Positions 1-8,652 are shown, counted from the stretch's first letter. The stretch is 64,000 nt of DNA from Nocardioides carbamazepini (GCF_024614185.1 NZ_JAHTLF010000016.1:124001-188000); one strand, 5' to 3'. Notes: a model not told the origin generated them from the letters alone. Numbers and translations are program-made.

Positions 1-732
1 GAGCTCGTCGGCGTCGAGGTCGCGGGGCCGGATCTGGTTGACGATCACCCCGCCGACCGGCAGGCGGGCACCACGGAGGTCGGCGATGCCGTCGGCGGTC
101 TCCTGGACCGGCATCTCCTCGAGCACCGTGACCAGGTGGACCGCCGTCCGGGGGGAGCGGAAGAGGGTCATCATCGTGTCCGACTGGGACTTGATCGGCC
201 CGACCTTCGCCAGCCCGGCGAGCTCGTTGCTGACGTTGAGGAACTGGGTGATCCGCCCGGTCGGCGGCGCGTCGAGCACCACCGCGTCGTACTCGATGGC
301 GGACTTGTTGCGTCGGTTGCGCTGCACGGCCTCGTAGACCTTGCCGGTCAGCAGCACGTCGCGGACCCCGGGCGCGATGGTGGTGGCGAACTCGATGACG
401 CCGAAGCGGTCGAGGGCCTTGCCGGCGCGGCCGAGCCGGTAGTACATCGAGAGGTACTCCAGCAGCGCGGACTCGGCGTCGATGTGCAGCGCGTGGACGA
501 CGCCGCGGCCGCCGTCGTCATCAGGCAGCCCGGTCGTGAGCCGTCGCTCCTGGTAGGGCAGCGGGTCGACGTCGAACATCCGGGCGATGCCCTGGCGGCC
601 CTCGACCTCGCACAGCAGGACGTTCCTGCCGCGGGTGGCGAGCGCCAGGGCGAGGGCGGACGCGACCGTGGACTTCCCGGTCCCGCCCTTGCCGGTGACG
701 ACGTGGAGACGCACCTTCGGCCAATCACTCAC
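1..732 (-). CDS. ArsA/GET3-like anion-transporting ATPase (3' end outside window)
   Basis: Cytosolic P-loop ATPase of the ArsA/GET3 family. Only the first 244 codons are in the window. The deviant Walker A motif GKGGTGKST is at residues 14-22, and the DAPPTG switch-like motif is near residue 153, as expected for the family. The GTG start at 732 (VSDWPKVRLHVV) is chosen because a TAGGCT -10 hexamer lies 6 nt upstream, which suggests a leaderless mRNA. In mycobacteria paired ArsA-like ATPases (Rv3679-Rv3680) sit close to the RidA-MBL-Crp-Nth-MarP block, and that block is also found here at 6501-12870. The true substrate is unknown, and arsenite export is not implied because no arsenic gene is nearby. 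Confidence 0.88.
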   Translation of the reverse strand, partial: MSDWPKVRLHVVTGKGGTGKSTVASALALALATRGRNVLLCEVEGRQGIARMFDVDPLPYQERRLTTGLPDDDGGRGVVHALHIDAESALLEYLSMYYRLGRAGKALDRFGVIEFATTIAPGVRDVLLTGKVYEAVQRNRRNKSAIEYDAVVLDAPPTGRITQFLNVSNELAGLAKVGPIKSQSDTMMTLFRSPRTAVHLVTVLEEMPVQETADGIADLRGARLPVGGVIVNQIRPRDLDADEL

Positions 733-767
733 CCGGTGAGCCTAGTGGTGCGTCCCCACGCAGGGGG

Positions 768-3212
768 TCAGTCCAGCGAGAGCCCTGCTGCCGGCGCGAT
801 CCGGGACGCCCGCCGGGACGGGAGCACCGCGGCCACGAGACCGGCCAGGGCGGCGATCGCCACGACCAGGCCGAGCTGGCCCCACGGCAGGACCAGGCCG
901 GCGCCGTCGATCGCGGGCTGGACCAGCGCGCGGATGGCGGTCCACGCGAAGGTCACGCCGAGCGCGGTGCCGAGCACGGTCGCGACGACCGACAGCAGGA
1001 CGGCCTCCGTAGCCAGCATCCGACGGACCTGGCGACGGGTCAGGCCGAGGGCCCGCAGCAGCGCGTGCTCACGGCCCCGTTCGAGGACCGAGAGCCCGAG
1101 CGTGTTGCCGATGCCGACGAGCGCGATCAGGACCGCGATGGCCAGCAGGCCCACGACACCGCCGGTGAGCACGTCGAGCTGCAGGTCGACGTACGACCGC
1201 TTGGCCAGTCCGTTCTCCACGCTCGCGTCGATCGGCGTGGCGACCGCCTCGACGGACCCGGCCAGGTCCGCGGGGTCCGCGTCGGCCTCCGCGCGCAACC
1301 AGACCGCCTGCGTGCCGGCGTCCGGCGCGAGCTGCTCGAGTGTCGTACGCCGGACCAGGGCGGCCTCGCCCCAGCCCTCGCCGCCGACGACCCGGAGCTC
1401 CCGGGTCGTGTCGCCGACGGTGACGGGAACGACGTCGCCGACCTCGATGCCGTCGCCGATCAGGTCCCAGGGGACCAGCACCTGCCGGGGGCCCGGGGTG
1501 GGGAGAGCGTCGTGCAGCACCTTCGCGTCGCCGTCGGTGCTGGCCGGGAGGAGGGGGAGCGGCGTGAGGTCCCCGATCCGGGCGAGCACGCCGGGGACCG
1601 GTACGGCGGCGACCACCCCGTCGACCGCGGCGAGCCGGTCGAGGGTGTCCGCCGGCAGCGGGCCTTCGGCGGTGACCGCGAGGTCGATCGGGTGTTGCTC
1701 GTCCATCTCGGCCGTGAGGGCGGAGCGGGAGCTCGCCATGCCGGTGAGCACCGCCGTCGTCAGGGTGACGCCGACGAGCAGCGAGGCGGCGGTGGCGGCG
1801 GTCCGCCGCGGGTTGCGCACGGCGTTGCCCGCGGCGAGGCGCCCGGCCGGTCCGAGCAGCCGCCGGGTGAGGGGCGTGGTCGAGCGGATCAGGGCGGGCA
1901 CCAGGATCGGCCCGAAGAGCAGCACGCCGAGGAACACCGCCGTGCCACCGACGGCGAGGGCGCCGACATTGGCGGTGGCGACGGCCGCGCCGAGGCCGAG
2001 GACACCGGCGGCGAGCAGGACGACGCCGAGCGCGATCCGGATCCGGCCGGTCCGCGTCCGCGCCTGCGTGCTGTCGTCGGGGCGCAGCGCCGCGAGCGGA
2101 CTGACCTGGACCGCGCGCCGGGTGGGCAGCCAGGCAGCGACCAGGGTCACGCCGATCGCCACCGCCGCGGCCCCGGCCAGCCAGACCGGCGCGACCTCGG
2201 CCTCGCCCAGCCGGGCCCCCGGCCACTGGGCGCGGACCAGCGCGACCAGTCCGTGTCCGGCGCCGAGGCCCGTCAGTACACCGATGCCGGCCGAGAGGAT
2301 CCCGAGCGCGAAGGACTCCAGGCGCACCGAGCGCAGCACCTGGCGACGGGTCGCGCCGACACAGCGCAGCAGCGCGAAGTCCCGCGAGCGCTGGGCGAAC
2401 AGGATGGTGAACGTGTTGTTGATGACGAGGACCGCCACCACGAGAGCGATCGCGCCGAACAGCAGCACCACGATCCGCACCAGGTCGACGCCGTTGTTGA
2501 CCTCCTTCTGCAGGTCCTGGACGAAGGCGTCGACAGCCACCACCTCGGCGTCCGGCACGATCTCCCGGATCGCCGTCCGGGCGTCGGCCGTGTCGCCGGG
2601 GTCGGCCCAGGCGAGGCTCATCGTGACGAGGGAGTCCTGCCAGCGGGCCAGGTCGGACCAGAGCAGGTAGACCGAGGCGTAGGCGTAGGTCGACGGCGAG
2701 TCGACCAGCCCGACGACGGTGACGTCCAGGGCGTCCCCTCCTGTGCCGATCCGCAAGCCGTCGCCGACCTCGATCCGGGAGACCTTGGCCGCGTTCGTGT
2801 CGACCACGGCCTCGCCGGGCCCGCCCGGGAACCGCCCGGACACCAGCTCCTGCCAGCGCCGGTCCGGCCGGTCGGGCAGCTGTCCGATGTCGGTGCTGGT
2901 GTCGACCACCGTGCGGGTGTCGGCCCCCTTGTCGAGGGCGACCTGCTCCATGGTCCAGCCGATCAACCATGCGTCGGCTCCACTCTGTGCCGCGGCGTCC
3001 AGGAGCCGTGCGGTCTCGGTGGGCGACGGGCTGTCGACGACAGCGTCCGCGCCGTCGTACGGCTCTCCGAGGCCGGCGGTCAGGCCGTCGCGGATCGCGG
3101 AGGAGAGGGCGGCGGTGACCACGATGAACGCGGAACCGATGACGACGGCGAGCAGTGCGGCGCCGTACCTGCGGGTGTGGGTGCGCAGCGACGCGAGGAT
3201 GACGGTGCGCAT
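768..3212 (-). CDS. MacB/FtsX-type ABC transporter permease
   Basis: Membrane permease of 814 aa, the partner of the ATPase just upstream. An N-terminal membrane segment (about residues 15-35) is followed by a large extracytoplasmic domain. Two FtsX-like membrane cores follow, one around residues 245-380 and one at the C-terminus near residues 690-800, each with the LLR-AxGxTRRQV type cytoplasmic loop. This doubled FtsX layout is typical of actinobacterial lipid or peptide exporters of the MacB/LolCE class. Its ATG overlaps the stop of the ATPase gene by one base (TGATG), so the pair should be translationally coupled. The substrate cannot be told from sequence. Confidence 0.9.
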   Translation of the reverse strand: MRTVILASLRTHTRRYGAALLAVVIGSAFIVVTAALSSAIRDGLTAGLGEPYDGADAVVDSPSPTETARLLDAAAQSGADAWLIGWTMEQVALDKGADTRTVVDTSTDIGQLPDRPDRRWQELVSGRFPGGPGEAVVDTNAAKVSRIEVGDGLRIGTGGDALDVTVVGLVDSPSTYAYASVYLLWSDLARWQDSLVTMSLAWADPGDTADARTAIREIVPDAEVVAVDAFVQDLQKEVNNGVDLVRIVVLLFGAIALVVAVLVINNTFTILFAQRSRDFALLRCVGATRRQVLRSVRLESFALGILSAGIGVLTGLGAGHGLVALVRAQWPGARLGEAEVAPVWLAGAAAVAIGVTLVAAWLPTRRAVQVSPLAALRPDDSTQARTRTGRIRIALGVVLLAAGVLGLGAAVATANVGALAVGGTAVFLGVLLFGPILVPALIRSTTPLTRRLLGPAGRLAAGNAVRNPRRTAATAASLLVGVTLTTAVLTGMASSRSALTAEMDEQHPIDLAVTAEGPLPADTLDRLAAVDGVVAAVPVPGVLARIGDLTPLPLLPASTDGDAKVLHDALPTPGPRQVLVPWDLIGDGIEVGDVVPVTVGDTTRELRVVGGEGWGEAALVRRTTLEQLAPDAGTQAVWLRAEADADPADLAGSVEAVATPIDASVENGLAKRSYVDLQLDVLTGGVVGLLAIAVLIALVGIGNTLGLSVLERGREHALLRALGLTRRQVRRMLATEAVLLSVVATVLGTALGVTFAWTAIRALVQPAIDGAGLVLPWGQLGLVVAIAALAGLVAAVLPSRRASRIAPAAGLSLD

Positions 3213-3949
3213 CAGGCGGCGTCCCCACGGCGCTCGGTGATCCGGCCGTCGGCGAGGACGACGACGTCGTCGGCGTACGTCGCGGCCTCGGTCTCGTGGG
3301 TGACCATCACGACCGTCTGGCCGAGCTCGCGCACCGACTGCCGCAGCAGCGAGAGCACCTCGGCGGAGCTGGAGCTGTCGAGGTTGCCGGTCGGCTCGTC
3401 GGCGAAAACGATCGCCGGCGCGGACAGCAGGGCGCGGGCGATGGCGACCCGCTGCTGCTGGCCGCCGGACAGCTCGGCGGGCCGGTGGGTCAGCCGCGCG
3501 GTGAGGCCGAGGGTCTCCACGATCGAGTCGAAGCGCCGGCGCAGGTCGCGGTCCCGGCCGGCCTGTCCGGCCAGCTCGGTCGGCAGCCAGATGTTCTGCT
3601 CGGCGCTCAGCATCGGCAGCAGGTTGAACGCCTGGAACACGAAGCCGACGTGGTCGCGACGGAACCGGGTCAGGGTGTCGTCGTCCATGCTCTCCAGCGC
3701 CTGCCCGGCGACCGTCACGCTGCCGTCCGTCGGCTGGTCGAGCCCGGCCAGGCAGTGCATCAGCGTGGACTTGCCGGAGCCGGACAGCCCCATGATCGCG
3801 GTGAACCGGCCGGCCGGCAGGTCGAGATCGACGCCGCGGAGCGCATGGACGAGGGTGTCGCCGCGGCCGAAGGTCTTGGTGAGGCCGCGCGCGCTGGCGG
3901 CGAGGGCGACGGTCGGGGCGGGCGGTTGCGGGGACGTCAGCGAGGTCAT
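3212..3949 (-). CDS. ABC transporter ATP-binding protein (MacB/LolD type)
   Basis: ATPase subunit of 245 aa that energises the FtsX permease downstream. It has Walker A GLSGSGKST, Q-loop FVFQAFNLLPML, signature LSGGQQQRVAIARAL, Walker B IVFADEPTGNLD and H-loop VMVTHE, all in order. The GNLDS and LxALxxxQQQRVAIAR context is typical of the LolD/MacB/SalX group. The start at 3949 (MTSLTSPQPP) gives a short disordered N-terminus before the NBD. It lies 107 bp from the response regulator gene, which is also on the minus strand and downstream of its kinase, so the two-component system may control this exporter. That link is inferred from position. Confidence 0.93.
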   Translation of the reverse strand: MTSLTSPQPPAPTVALAASARGLTKTFGRGDTLVHALRGVDLDLPAGRFTAIMGLSGSGKSTLMHCLAGLDQPTDGSVTVAGQALESMDDDTLTRFRRDHVGFVFQAFNLLPMLSAEQNIWLPTELAGQAGRDRDLRRRFDSIVETLGLTARLTHRPAELSGGQQQRVAIARALLSAPAIVFADEPTGNLDSSSSAEVLSLLRQSVRELGQTVVMVTHETEAATYADDVVVLADGRITERRGDAA

Positions 3950-4056
3950 GCCGACGAGCCTCGCCGGGATCGGCCGCCCGATCGTCAGGCCACGGGCTGA
4001 TCCGTCGTACGACGGTGGGTGGACCCGGGTGGTCGGGCGTGCTGCGGCATCCGGGG

Positions 4057-4734
4057 CTACGGCCGGACGAGTCCCGTCTCGTAGGCCAGCACGACCAGCT
4101 GGACCCGGTCGCGCGACCCGGTCTTGGCGAGCAACCGGCCGATGTGGGTCTTGACGGTCGCCTCGGAGACGACGAACTCGGCCGCGATCTCGGCGTTGGC
4201 GAGGCCGCGCCCCACGAGGACGAGGGTCTCGCGCTCGCGGTCGGTGAGGGCGTCGAGCCGGGCGTCGGGGCCCGGGGTCGTGGGATCGGGGAGGACTCCG
4301 GCGAAGTGCTCGAGCAGGCGCCGGGTGGTGCTCGGGGCGACCACGGACTCGCCGGCGTGGACGGTCCGGATCGCGTCGAGGAGGGTCTCGGGGGTGGCGT
4401 CCTTGAGCAGGAACGCCGCGGCGCCGGCCCGGATGGCGGCGAAGGCGTACTCATCGAGGTCGAAGGTGGTCAGCACGATCACCTGCGGCGGCTCGGGGCG
4501 CTCCGCCAGCCTGCGGGTCGCCTCGACGCCGTCCAGCCGCGGCATCCGGACGTCCATCAGCACGACGTCGCAGCGCGTCACCGCGAGCCGTTCCAGCGCC
4601 TCCCCGCCGTCGCCGGCCTCGCCGACCACGCTCAGGTCGGGCTGGCTGTCGATGAGCATCCGGAACCCGGCCCGGACCAGGTCCTGGTCGTCGACGAGGA
4701 AGACGCGGATCGGCTCGGCTGCGGGATGGTTCAC
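4057..4734 (-). CDS. NarL/LuxR-family response regulator
   Basis: Two-component response regulator of 225 aa. The receiver domain has the acidic pair D15-D16, the phospho-acceptor D61 in LMDVRMP, the switch Thr in VIVLTTF and Lys in FLLKDA. The C-terminal LuxR-type helix-turn-helix (LTDRERETLVLVGRGLANAEI and TVKTHIGRLLAKT) binds DNA. The GTG at 4734 is preferred because it overlaps the kinase stop as GTGA. An ATG at 4752 in the same frame would add six residues and overlap the kinase by 22 bases. It pairs with the histidine kinase encoded immediately upstream and probably regulates the ABC exporter at 768-3949. Confidence 0.92.
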   Translation of the reverse strand: MNHPAAEPIRVFLVDDQDLVRAGFRMLIDSQPDLSVVGEAGDGGEALERLAVTRCDVVLMDVRMPRLDGVEATRRLAERPEPPQVIVLTTFDLDEYAFAAIRAGAAAFLLKDATPETLLDAIRTVHAGESVVAPSTTRRLLEHFAGVLPDPTTPGPDARLDALTDRERETLVLVGRGLANAEIAAEFVVSEATVKTHIGRLLAKTGSRDRVQLVVLAYETGLVRP

Positions 4735-5903
4735 AGCGGGATCCTCGCGCACACCGTGAAGCCGCCGCCCGCCGCGGGCCCGGTCGCCAGCGTCCCGCCG
4801 TGCGCGGCCACCCGCTCCCGCATCCCGGCCAGGCCGAGCCCACGGCCGTCGTCGTGGGTGGCCGCGCCCCGCCCGTCGTCGGCCACCTCGACCACGATCG
4901 CACCGGTTTCCACCCGCAGCGCGACGGTGGCCGTGGCCTCGGGCCCGGCGTGCTTGCGGACGTTGGTGAGCGCCTCCTGCGCGATCCGGTACGTCGTCAG
5001 GGCCACGCCGTCCGAGACGGCGGGCAGGGGCTCGGGCAGCTGGGCCACGACGCGCGTCCCGGCGGCGCGTGCCTCACCGAGGAGCGTCACCAGGTCGCCG
5101 AGGCGGGGCTGGGGAGCGGTCGGCGCCTCCTCGGCGCGCAGCAGCCCCAGCATCCGGCGCAGCTCGGCGATCGCCTCGCGTCCGGTCGCGGCGATCGTCG
5201 CCAGCGCCGGCCCGGTCACCGACGGGTCGTGGGCCGCCGCCGCTCGGGCGCCATCGGCCTGCACGACGATCGTGGTCAGCCCGTGGGCCACCACGTCGTG
5301 CATCTCCCGGGCGATCCGGTGCCGCTCGTCGATCGCCGCCAGGGCGGCCTGCTGGGCCGCCTCGCGTTCGAGGCGGGCGCCGCGCTCGACCAGCGCGTCG
5401 ACGTACGCCTGCCGGGTGCGGCCGAGCGTCCCGAGCGTCCAGGCGACGACCACGAACAGCGCGATGGTGACGGAGTAGGCGGTGAGGTTCTCCAGCGTCA
5501 GCAGGTCGGCTCCGAAGCCGTGCAGCCAGTCGACGGCGGCGATCCCGGCGCCGACCAGGCCGGTGGCGAGCGCCGCCGCGGCCCACCGCGGGCCGGCGTA
5601 CCGCGCGACGGAGTAGACCGCGATCGGGAAGGCGAACTGGCTCCACAGCGGGTGCTGGTTGAGCAGCGGTTGGACGGCCGTGGCCGCCGCGACGACGGTG
5701 AAGACCGCGACCGGGTGGTGCCGGCGCAGGGCGAGCGGCGTGATCTGGGCCAGCATCAGCAGCCCGTCGACGGCGTCGACGAAGAGGGCGTACGGCAGCG
5801 CCGGCAGCAGGAGGAACAGGGTCAGCCCGAGGTCGAACCACCGTTCGCCGCGGGGTCCGAGCCGCCACGGCTGTCGATGCGCCCCCAGGGCAGGTCCGGC
5901 CAC
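4731..5903 (-). CDS. Membrane sensor histidine kinase (HisKA_3/NarX-like)
   Basis: Sensor kinase of about 390 aa. Four to five membrane segments occupy roughly the first 150 residues (LGLTLFLLLPALPYALFV, PVAVFTVVAAATAV and others). A coiled stretch and the HisKA_3 box with the phospho-histidine in REMHDVVAHGL follow. The HATPase domain has the N box QEALTNVRKHA and the glycine motifs DDGRG and GLGLAGM. There is no large extracellular loop, so it probably senses a membrane or envelope signal. The start is uncertain. The GTG at 5903 (VAGPALGAHRQ) gives the shortest plausible N-terminus and leaves room for the divergent gene at 5991. It is coupled to the response regulator by a GTGA overlap. Confidence 0.88.
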   Translation of the reverse strand: MAGPALGAHRQPWRLGPRGERWFDLGLTLFLLLPALPYALFVDAVDGLLMLAQITPLALRRHHPVAVFTVVAAATAVQPLLNQHPLWSQFAFPIAVYSVARYAGPRWAAAALATGLVGAGIAAVDWLHGFGADLLTLENLTAYSVTIALFVVVAWTLGTLGRTRQAYVDALVERGARLEREAAQQAALAAIDERHRIAREMHDVVAHGLTTIVVQADGARAAAAHDPSVTGPALATIAATGREAIAELRRMLGLLRAEEAPTAPQPRLGDLVTLLGEARAAGTRVVAQLPEPLPAVSDGVALTTYRIAQEALTNVRKHAGPEATATVALRVETGAIVVEVADDGRGAATHDDGRGLGLAGMRERVAAHGGTLATGPAAGGGFTVCARIPL

Positions 5904-5990
5904 CGGGCCACCGTAGACGCCGTGGCGCCCGCGGACGTCAGACCACGGGTGGATCCGCGCCGTACCATCGAAGTGTCGGAAGGAGCCGTC

Positions 5991-6143
5991 ATGGCCGAGC
6001 AGTCGCGCCTGGAGCGCTACAAGCACCTGCCCCCACCGGTCGACCCGCAGACGCTGCGCACCACGCAGGACATCGACCCGCCGCCGCCCGAGGAGGACGA
6101 CACCTACCGCGAGCTGCTCTGGGTCGTGAACCGCTACGGCTGA
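5991..6143 (+). CDS. Small conserved-looking hypothetical protein, 50 aa
   Basis: Short ORF of 50 aa, proline- and acid-rich in the middle (DPPPPEEDDTYRELLWVVNRYG). It is preceded by a strong ribosome binding site GGAAGGAG at 5978-5985, five bases before the ATG, so it is very likely translated. There are no membrane segments, cysteines or recognisable domains. It is transcribed divergently from the histidine kinase. I do not recognise a family and propose no function. Confidence 0.65.
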   Translation: MAEQSRLERYKHLPPPVDPQTLRTTQDIDPPPPEEDDTYRELLWVVNRYG

Positions 6144-6156
6144 TCGCCATCTTGCC

Positions 6157-6292
6157 GTTGAGTCGTCGCATCTGACCGGTCGAGTCGTCACAAACGGTCC
6201 GTTGCGATCCGCCGTGTGGCACCGACCGAGCATCACGACGACTCGGCGGGGTCAGATGTGACGACTCAGTGGGTCAGAACCGACGACTCAAC
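6157..6292. repeat. Dispersed palindromic intergenic repeat, family 1, copy A
   Basis: This fills the 198-bp gap between the 50-aa ORF and the DUF4177 gene. It is built from the unit GTTGAGTCGTCGCATCTGAC (from 6157) and a related CGAGTCGTCACAAACGGTC unit. On the right are the inverted matches GGTCAGATGTGACGACTCAG (6249) and GGGTCAGAACCGACGACTCA (6271). The 42-bp left arm reappears, inverted, at the right end of the copy at 30595-30720. It could fold into a large cruciform or act as a bidirectional terminator. The same sequence 24 kb away makes it a dispersed REP/MITE-like element and not just a terminator. Confidence 0.8.
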
Positions 6293-6341
6293 CCCGGCTC
6301 ACCCGCGCTCGAGCCAATCGGCACTGAGTAAGGTCAGCGGC

Positions 6342-6497
6342 ATGACCAAGTGGGAGTACCAGGTGGCGCCGGTCTTGAACCATGTCGCGGCGCAGATCCT
6401 CAACAACTTCGGCCAGGACGGCTGGGAGCTCGTCGTCCTCGTGCCCGGCCAGGGCGGCAACGACATCGCCTACTTCAAGCGCCCGATCGAGGGCTGA
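6342..6497 (+). CDS. DUF4177-type small protein, 51 aa
   Basis: Small cytosolic protein beginning MTKWEYQVAPVLNHVAAQIL and ending in a GWELVVLVPGQ...AYFKRP beta-strand pattern. This matches the short DUF4177-like proteins that precede RidA genes in actinobacteria. The function is unknown. A TAAGGT hexamer at 6329-6334 lies 7 nt before the ATG, and no Shine-Dalgarno is visible, so the mRNA is probably leaderless. The RidA gene begins three bases after its stop, so the pair forms the head of an operon running to 8652. Confidence 0.8.
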   Translation: MTKWEYQVAPVLNHVAAQILNNFGQDGWELVVLVPGQGGNDIAYFKRPIEG

Positions 6498-6500
6498 GAC

Positions 6501-6968
6501 ATGGCGACTCCCGAGGAGAGGCTGGCGGAGCTCGGCCTGGAGGTTCCCGATGTCGTCCCGCCGGTGGCGGCCTACATCCCCGCGATCCGCAGTGGTGAGC
6601 GGGTCTACACCTCCGGCCAGCTGCCGATGCGCGACGGCACGCTGCTGGCGACGGGCAAGGTCGGCGGCGCGGTCAGCGCCGAGGACGCGTACGCCTGCGC
6701 CCGCCTGTGCGCGCTCAACGCGATCGCCGCGATCCGCTCGATCGCCGGCGACCTGAGCCAGGTGCGCATCGTGAAGGTCGTCGCCTTCGTGGCGTCGACC
6801 CCCGACTTCACCGGCCAGCCGGGCGTCGCCAACGGCGCCTCCGAGCTGTTCGCCGAGGTGTTCGGCGACGCGGGCGTGCATGCGCGCTCCGCGGTCGGCG
6901 TGCCCGTCCTCCCGCTGGACGCTCCCGTCGAGGTCGAGGTGATCGCCGAGATCGGCGGCGCCGCATGA
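6501..6968 (+). CDS. RidA/YjgF/YER057c/UK114 family protein
   Basis: 155-aa member of the Rid superfamily. These are trimeric chorismate-mutase-fold enzymes, and RidA proper hydrolyses reactive enamine/imine intermediates released by PLP enzymes. Visible family features are VYTSGQLPM near residue 36, the central DLSQVRIVKVVAFVAS strand and the C-terminal HARSAVGVPVLPLDAPVEVE motif with the Arg normally used for the carboxylate. At 155 aa it is longer than E. coli RidA (128) and resembles the Rv3678c-type subgroup. It is coupled by an ATGA overlap to the Nudix gene downstream. Confidence 0.9.
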   Translation: MATPEERLAELGLEVPDVVPPVAAYIPAIRSGERVYTSGQLPMRDGTLLATGKVGGAVSAEDAYACARLCALNAIAAIRSIAGDLSQVRIVKVVAFVASTPDFTGQPGVANGASELFAEVFGDAGVHARSAVGVPVLPLDAPVEVEVIAEIGGAA

Positions 6969-7834
6969 TCGTCCCGCTGCCGCCGGTCCAGCTCCCCGCG
7001 AGGCTCGCCGACCTGGCGGCGGAGTACGCCGACGGCCGGCGTGAGCCCGCCGTGCCGCGCGACGCGGCGACGGTCGTCGTGCTGCGGCCCGGGGCCGACG
7101 GCGAGCCGGAGGTCTACCTGCTCCGGCGGCAGACGTCGATGGCGTTCGCCGGTGGCATGTGCGTGTTCCCCGGTGGCGGCGTCGACCCGCGCGACTACGA
7201 CCACACCGTGGCCTGGGCCGGTCCGTCTCCCGCGGAGTGGGCGGCGCAGCTCGGCACGACCGAGGACGTCGCGCGGGCACTCGTGTGTGCCGCGGTCCGC
7301 GAGACCTTCGAGGAGTCCGGTGTGCTGTTGGCGGGTACGTCCGCCGACAGCGTGGTCGCCGACACGACCGGCGACGACTGGGAGGCCGACCGGGTCGCGC
7401 TGGAGTCCCGTGAGCTGGCCATGACCGACTTCCTCGACCGCCGTGGCCTGGTGCTCCGCACCGACCTGCTGGGCATCTGGAGCGGTTGGCTGACCCCCGT
7501 GTTCGAGCCGAAGCGCTACCGGACCTGGTTCTTCGTCGCGCAGCTCCCCGAGGGCCAGGTCACGCGCGACGTGTCGAGCGAGTCCTCCGAGGTGGTCTGG
7601 ATCGGCGCCGCCGCGGCCGCGGACGCTGCCGACGCGGGCGAGCTGGCGATGCTGCCGCCGACGTACCTCACCTGCCTGGAGGTCGGCACCCACGCCACCC
7701 CCGCCGAGGTGATCGCGGCGAGTGGTGGCCGGACCGTGGCGATGTTCACGCCCGAGGTCGAGCCGCTCGGCGACGGCCACGCCTTGTCGATGCCCGACGG
7801 ACTGCGTCCGCTCGTCGCCGCCCGGAGAGCCTGA
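6965..7834 (+). CDS. Nudix hydrolase with an interrupted Nudix box (NUDT19-like)
   Basis: 289-aa Nudix hydrolase. The N-terminal half of the Nudix motif (FPGGGVDPRD near residue 70) is separated by about 40 residues from its catalytic helix (AAVRETFEESG near residue 115). Such an insertion in the box is a hallmark of the NUDT19/RP2p-type CoA diphosphatases. The REtfEEsG metal-binding glutamates are intact, so it should be active. The substrate is inferred to be a CoA or nucleoside diphosphate derivative. The start overlaps the RidA stop (ATGA) and its stop overlaps the MBL gene start (TGATG), placing it in a tight three-gene operon. Confidence 0.88.
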   Translation: MIVPLPPVQLPARLADLAAEYADGRREPAVPRDAATVVVLRPGADGEPEVYLLRRQTSMAFAGGMCVFPGGGVDPRDYDHTVAWAGPSPAEWAAQLGTTEDVARALVCAAVRETFEESGVLLAGTSADSVVADTTGDDWEADRVALESRELAMTDFLDRRGLVLRTDLLGIWSGWLTPVFEPKRYRTWFFVAQLPEGQVTRDVSSESSEVVWIGAAAAADAADAGELAMLPPTYLTCLEVGTHATPAEVIAASGGRTVAMFTPEVEPLGDGHALSMPDGLRPLVAARRA

Positions 7835-8652
7835 TGGAGGCCTGGCACGGCGGTGAGTACGGCGCCCGCGGTCGCTGCGTGCTCGCGCCCAACCCCGGTC
7901 TCATGACGCTGGACGGCACCAACACCTGGATCCTGCGCGAGCCCGGCTCCGAGCGCTCGATCGTCGTCGACCCGGGTCCGCTGCTCGACGAGCACCTGGA
8001 CGCCGTGGCCGCCGTCGCCGGCCAGGTGGCCGCCGTCGTCGTCACCCACCACCACCTCGACCACACCGAGGCCGCCCGCTCGTTCGCCGAGCGGATGGGC
8101 TGTGGGGTCCGCGGTCTCGACCCGGCGCAGTGCTGGCGCTCCGATCCGATCGCCGATGGCGAGGTGCTCTCCGTCGGCGGACTCGACGTCGAGGTGCTCA
8201 CCACCCCGGGTCACACCACCGACTCGATCTCGCTGCTCGTCGAGGCCGACGGCGCGCTGCTCACCGGCGACATGGTGCTGGGCCGCGGCACCACGGTGAT
8301 CGCGCACCCCGACGGTGATCTGGGCTCCTACTTCGACTCCATCGCGCGGATGCGCGCGCTCGTCACCGACGGCCGGGTCGCCTCGCTGTGGCCAGCCCAC
8401 GGGCCCGTGCTGCCGGACGCCGCCGGCATCCTCGACCACTACGTCGTCCACCGCCGCGACCGGCTCGCCCAGGTCGAGGCCGCTCTTCCCCGGCTGGGCC
8501 TGTCGCCGGGCGACCTGCCCCCGGACGTGGGAGACCACCCGACGTTGCCGCGCCAGGTGGTCGAGGTCGTCTACGCCGACGTCGACGAGGTGCTGTGGGG
8601 TGCTGCCGAGCAGTCGGTGCGGTCCCAGCTGGCGTACCTCGCCCGCCGGTGA
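7834..8652 (+). CDS. MBL-fold metallo-hydrolase (LACTB2-like)
   Basis: 272-aa metallo-beta-lactamase fold protein. The metal site motif is THHHLDHTEA near residue 72, followed by the TTPGHTTDS histidine, LTGDMVLG aspartate and WPAHGPV histidine, and a C-terminal winged-helix-like tail. This arrangement matches LACTB2/Rv3677c-type hydrolases, some of which are endoribonucleases. The substrate here is unknown. It is the last gene of the DUF4177-RidA-Nudix-MBL operon and converges on crp. Confidence 0.88.
   Translation: MEAWHGGEYGARGRCVLAPNPGLMTLDGTNTWILREPGSERSIVVDPGPLLDEHLDAVAAVAGQVAAVVVTHHHLDHTEAARSFAERMGCGVRGLDPAQCWRSDPIADGEVLSVGGLDVEVLTTPGHTTDSISLLVEADGALLTGDMVLGRGTTVIAHPDGDLGSYFDSIARMRALVTDGRVASLWPAHGPVLPDAAGILDHYVVHRRDRLAQVEAALPRLGLSPGDLPPDVGDHPTLPRQVVEVVYADVDEVLWGAAEQSVRSQLAYLARR

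Noticed and set aside
1-732. Arsenic resistance (arsA)
   Set aside because: No arsB, arsC or arsR nearby. The ArsA-like ATPase fits the actinobacterial Rv3679/Rv3680 group of unknown substrate.
136-2670. Very long open frame on the plus strand over the ABC permease region
   Set aside because: Composition is typical of antisense frames in high-GC DNA, there is no recognisable domain, and it opposes genes with full motif sets.
1065-4154. 1029-codon plus-strand frame
   Set aside because: Antisense to the ABC permease and ATPase. It has low complexity (Gly/Arg/Asp rich), with no start signals or family features.
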